Made by a program: the position numbers and the translations under genes | Notes under the pieces: model-generated | What the model was told of the DNA's origin: nothing | The model's input: the letters and a program-made list of their open reading frames with translations, nothing else | The model's database searches: none | Shown here: piece by piece, positions 4,678-5,819 of the stretch | Position numbering within the stretch: position 1 is the first letter of the stretch | Layout: the number at the start of each line of letters is the position of its first letter | Assembly: GCA_003488525.1 (NCBI GenBank) | Contig: DNLG01000035.1 | Span: 2,610 to 8,428 of the forward strand | DNA: 5,819 nt | Source of the DNA: Bacteroidota bacterium | GTDB lineage: Bacteria; Bacteroidota; Ignavibacteria; Kapaibacteriales; Kapaibacteriaceae | Direction: 5' to 3'

Positions 4678-5819
4678 ATGAAGAATGCTCTTATCGCAGC
4701 ACTCATCGTTGCCTCGTCGGCATCGATGTTCGCGCAGAAGAAGCACATTATGCCCGAGCCGAACATGCTGCCATCGATGCAGTCTGCGGCCGCGCTGACG
4801 CCAGCAGACATTATGGCGCCACCATCGATTTCCAAACCTGACGAGCAGCCACAGGCCGCAACGTTCCGCCGGATCTTTACGACGGACGTCCGCAGTCAGT
4901 TCCACTACTGGCCGTTCGGTACAGCCTCGGGCGACGTCTTCAAGTACGACCCTAAGTCGAAGACGCTGAACCTGGCTCGCAACCGCGCGATCCTGACCAA
5001 CACCATCACCGGTGTCGATATCGGCATCATGCGTTCGACCAACGGCGGCCGGGCGTGGGTGTTTGACGTGATCAAGAACACAACGGAGATATTCTACGGC
5101 ATGCCCAACTTCGGATGGGTCAACCCGGACGAACTGACCGACGCGTCGAAGTATGCAACGGCCATGTACGGTATCCGCTACCCAATCCCGGCACTTTCTT
5201 ACGGAGGCATGAGCCTTTGGAACCGCACCACCAACGGTGTGTACGAGCTTCCGCTGTCGGACCAGAGTCAGCCGGCTGCCGGATATGATGTGCAGATGGG
5301 CGACCTCTACAGCGACAATGCCGGAGGTGCTGTGCACTACGCCGGTACGCTTAATGCCGATAACGTACAGTACGGTGCGTACGGCTACTTTAACTTCAAT
5401 CTTGTGGTCGAAGATTACGGCATAGCCCCAACGATCCCTTCGGCATGGGCTCTCGACCGCTGGCGCGCAAGCGAAGTGCTCAATTCGTCATTCAACGCTC
5501 CGGTGCTGATCTCGGGCGACAATGACGGTAATCTCTACGCCTGCTTCAACAACATTCTGGCAGACGCAGAAGCCGGTGAGCGCAGCGTTCAGGTGACGAA
5601 GTCCGGCGACAACGGCAAAACGTGGGGTGCGCTCAACCAGATGCCACGCGAACTCATCGACGACTACATCAAGGCCCGCGGCGGCGAGTTGGGATTCCAG
5701 CCCGGCCAGTCACCGTACCAAGGTGGCGCCTTCATCGTCACCGGTGCAGACTCGTACTCCTTCCTGTTCCGCCTTCTGTTCGGTCTTGCCAGTCAGACGC
5801 AACAGGGTGCTATTGACTC
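4678..5819 (+). CDS. Secreted protein with Asp-box (BNR-like) motifs, 3' end outside window
   Basis: The frame is open from the ATG to the window edge (380 codons), so the gene is truncated by the window and not by mutation. Residues 1-19 form a Sec signal peptide with likely cleavage after MFA, before QKKH. Residues 20-60 are low in structure and rich in Pro, Met and Ala, probably a linker. The remainder is rich in Gly, Asn, Tyr and Trp like an extracellular beta protein. Two Asp-box-like turns fit S-x-D/N-x-G-x-x-W: STNGGRAW (120-127, weaker) and SGDNGKTW (309-316, good). Such boxes mark beta-propeller blades of the sialidase/Vps10/photosynthesis-factor type. I do not recognise a catalytic set, so no enzyme activity is claimed. 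Any C-terminal sorting domain, such as a type IX secretion signal, would lie beyond the window. The gene is divergent from mrp and has its own ribosome binding site. Confidence 0.75.
   Translation, partial: MKNALIAALIVASSASMFAQKKHIMPEPNMLPSMQSAAALTPADIMAPPSISKPDEQPQAATFRRIFTTDVRSQFHYWPFGTASGDVFKYDPKSKTLNLARNRAILTNTITGVDIGIMRSTNGGRAWVFDVIKNTTEIFYGMPNFGWVNPDELTDASKYATAMYGIRYPIPALSYGGMSLWNRTTNGVYELPLSDQSQPAAGYDVQMGDLYSDNAGGAVHYAGTLNADNVQYGAYGYFNFNLVVEDYGIAPTIPSAWALDRWRASEVLNSSFNAPVLISGDNDGNLYACFNNILADAEAGERSVQVTKSGDNGKTWGALNQMPRELIDDYIKARGGELGFQPGQSPYQGGAFIVTGADSYSFLFRLLFGLASQTQQGAID

Noticed and set aside
4672..5337. Minus-strand open frame of 221 codons opposite the secreted-protein gene
   Set aside because: The plus strand has a signal peptide, a ribosome binding site and Asp boxes in one open frame to the window edge, while the minus frame is Arg/His/Val-rich and featureless.

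Overview
The window looks like a stretch of chromosome from a GC-rich member of the Bacteroidota/Chlorobiota (FCB) group, possibly a Kapabacteria- or Ignavibacteria-like lineage. Three things point that way. Two intergenic regions carry exact matches to the Bacteroidota-type -7 promoter element TAnnTTTG. The Mrp ATPase has the CxxC-less C-terminal form that I recall from Bacteroidota. Mrp is followed directly by a small NifU-domain gene. The phylum is an inference; the genus cannot be told from this window.

Layout. 1-1479 (+) is the C-terminal two thirds of a Rel/SpoT-type (p)ppGpp enzyme (synthetase remainder, TGS, zinc-finger and ACT domains); its N-terminal hydrolase half lies outside the window. 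After a 66-base gap with a candidate promoter, 1546-2884 (+) holds a tight three-gene unit: nuoJ, nuoK (4-base ATGA overlap) and a lipoprotein with a thioredoxin-like fold and a CxC motif. A perfect 16-bp hairpin at 2931-2966 closes this unit. It also closes the opposing transcript, which carries tRNA-Leu(CAA) and tRNA-Val(UAC) on the minus strand. Upstream of those tRNAs on the minus strand are nfu (3186-3425) and mrp (3422-4504), overlapping by 4 bases. A 173-base divergent intergenic region (4505-4677) separates mrp from a plus-strand gene for a secreted protein with Asp-box (BNR) motifs, which runs off the right edge.

How the parts relate. The minus-strand mrp-nfu pair is an iron-sulfur cluster assembly/carrier unit. 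NuoJ and NuoK are membrane subunits of complex I, whose peripheral arm needs Fe-S clusters, but no direct regulatory link is visible. The stringent-response gene and tRNA genes are ordinary housekeeping neighbours. I see no mobile element, CRISPR array, phage gene or defence system. The main oddities are the isolation of nuoJK from nuoL/M/N with a thioredoxin-like lipoprotein in their place, the unusual cysteine patterns of that lipoprotein and of Mrp, and the unclassified secreted protein.
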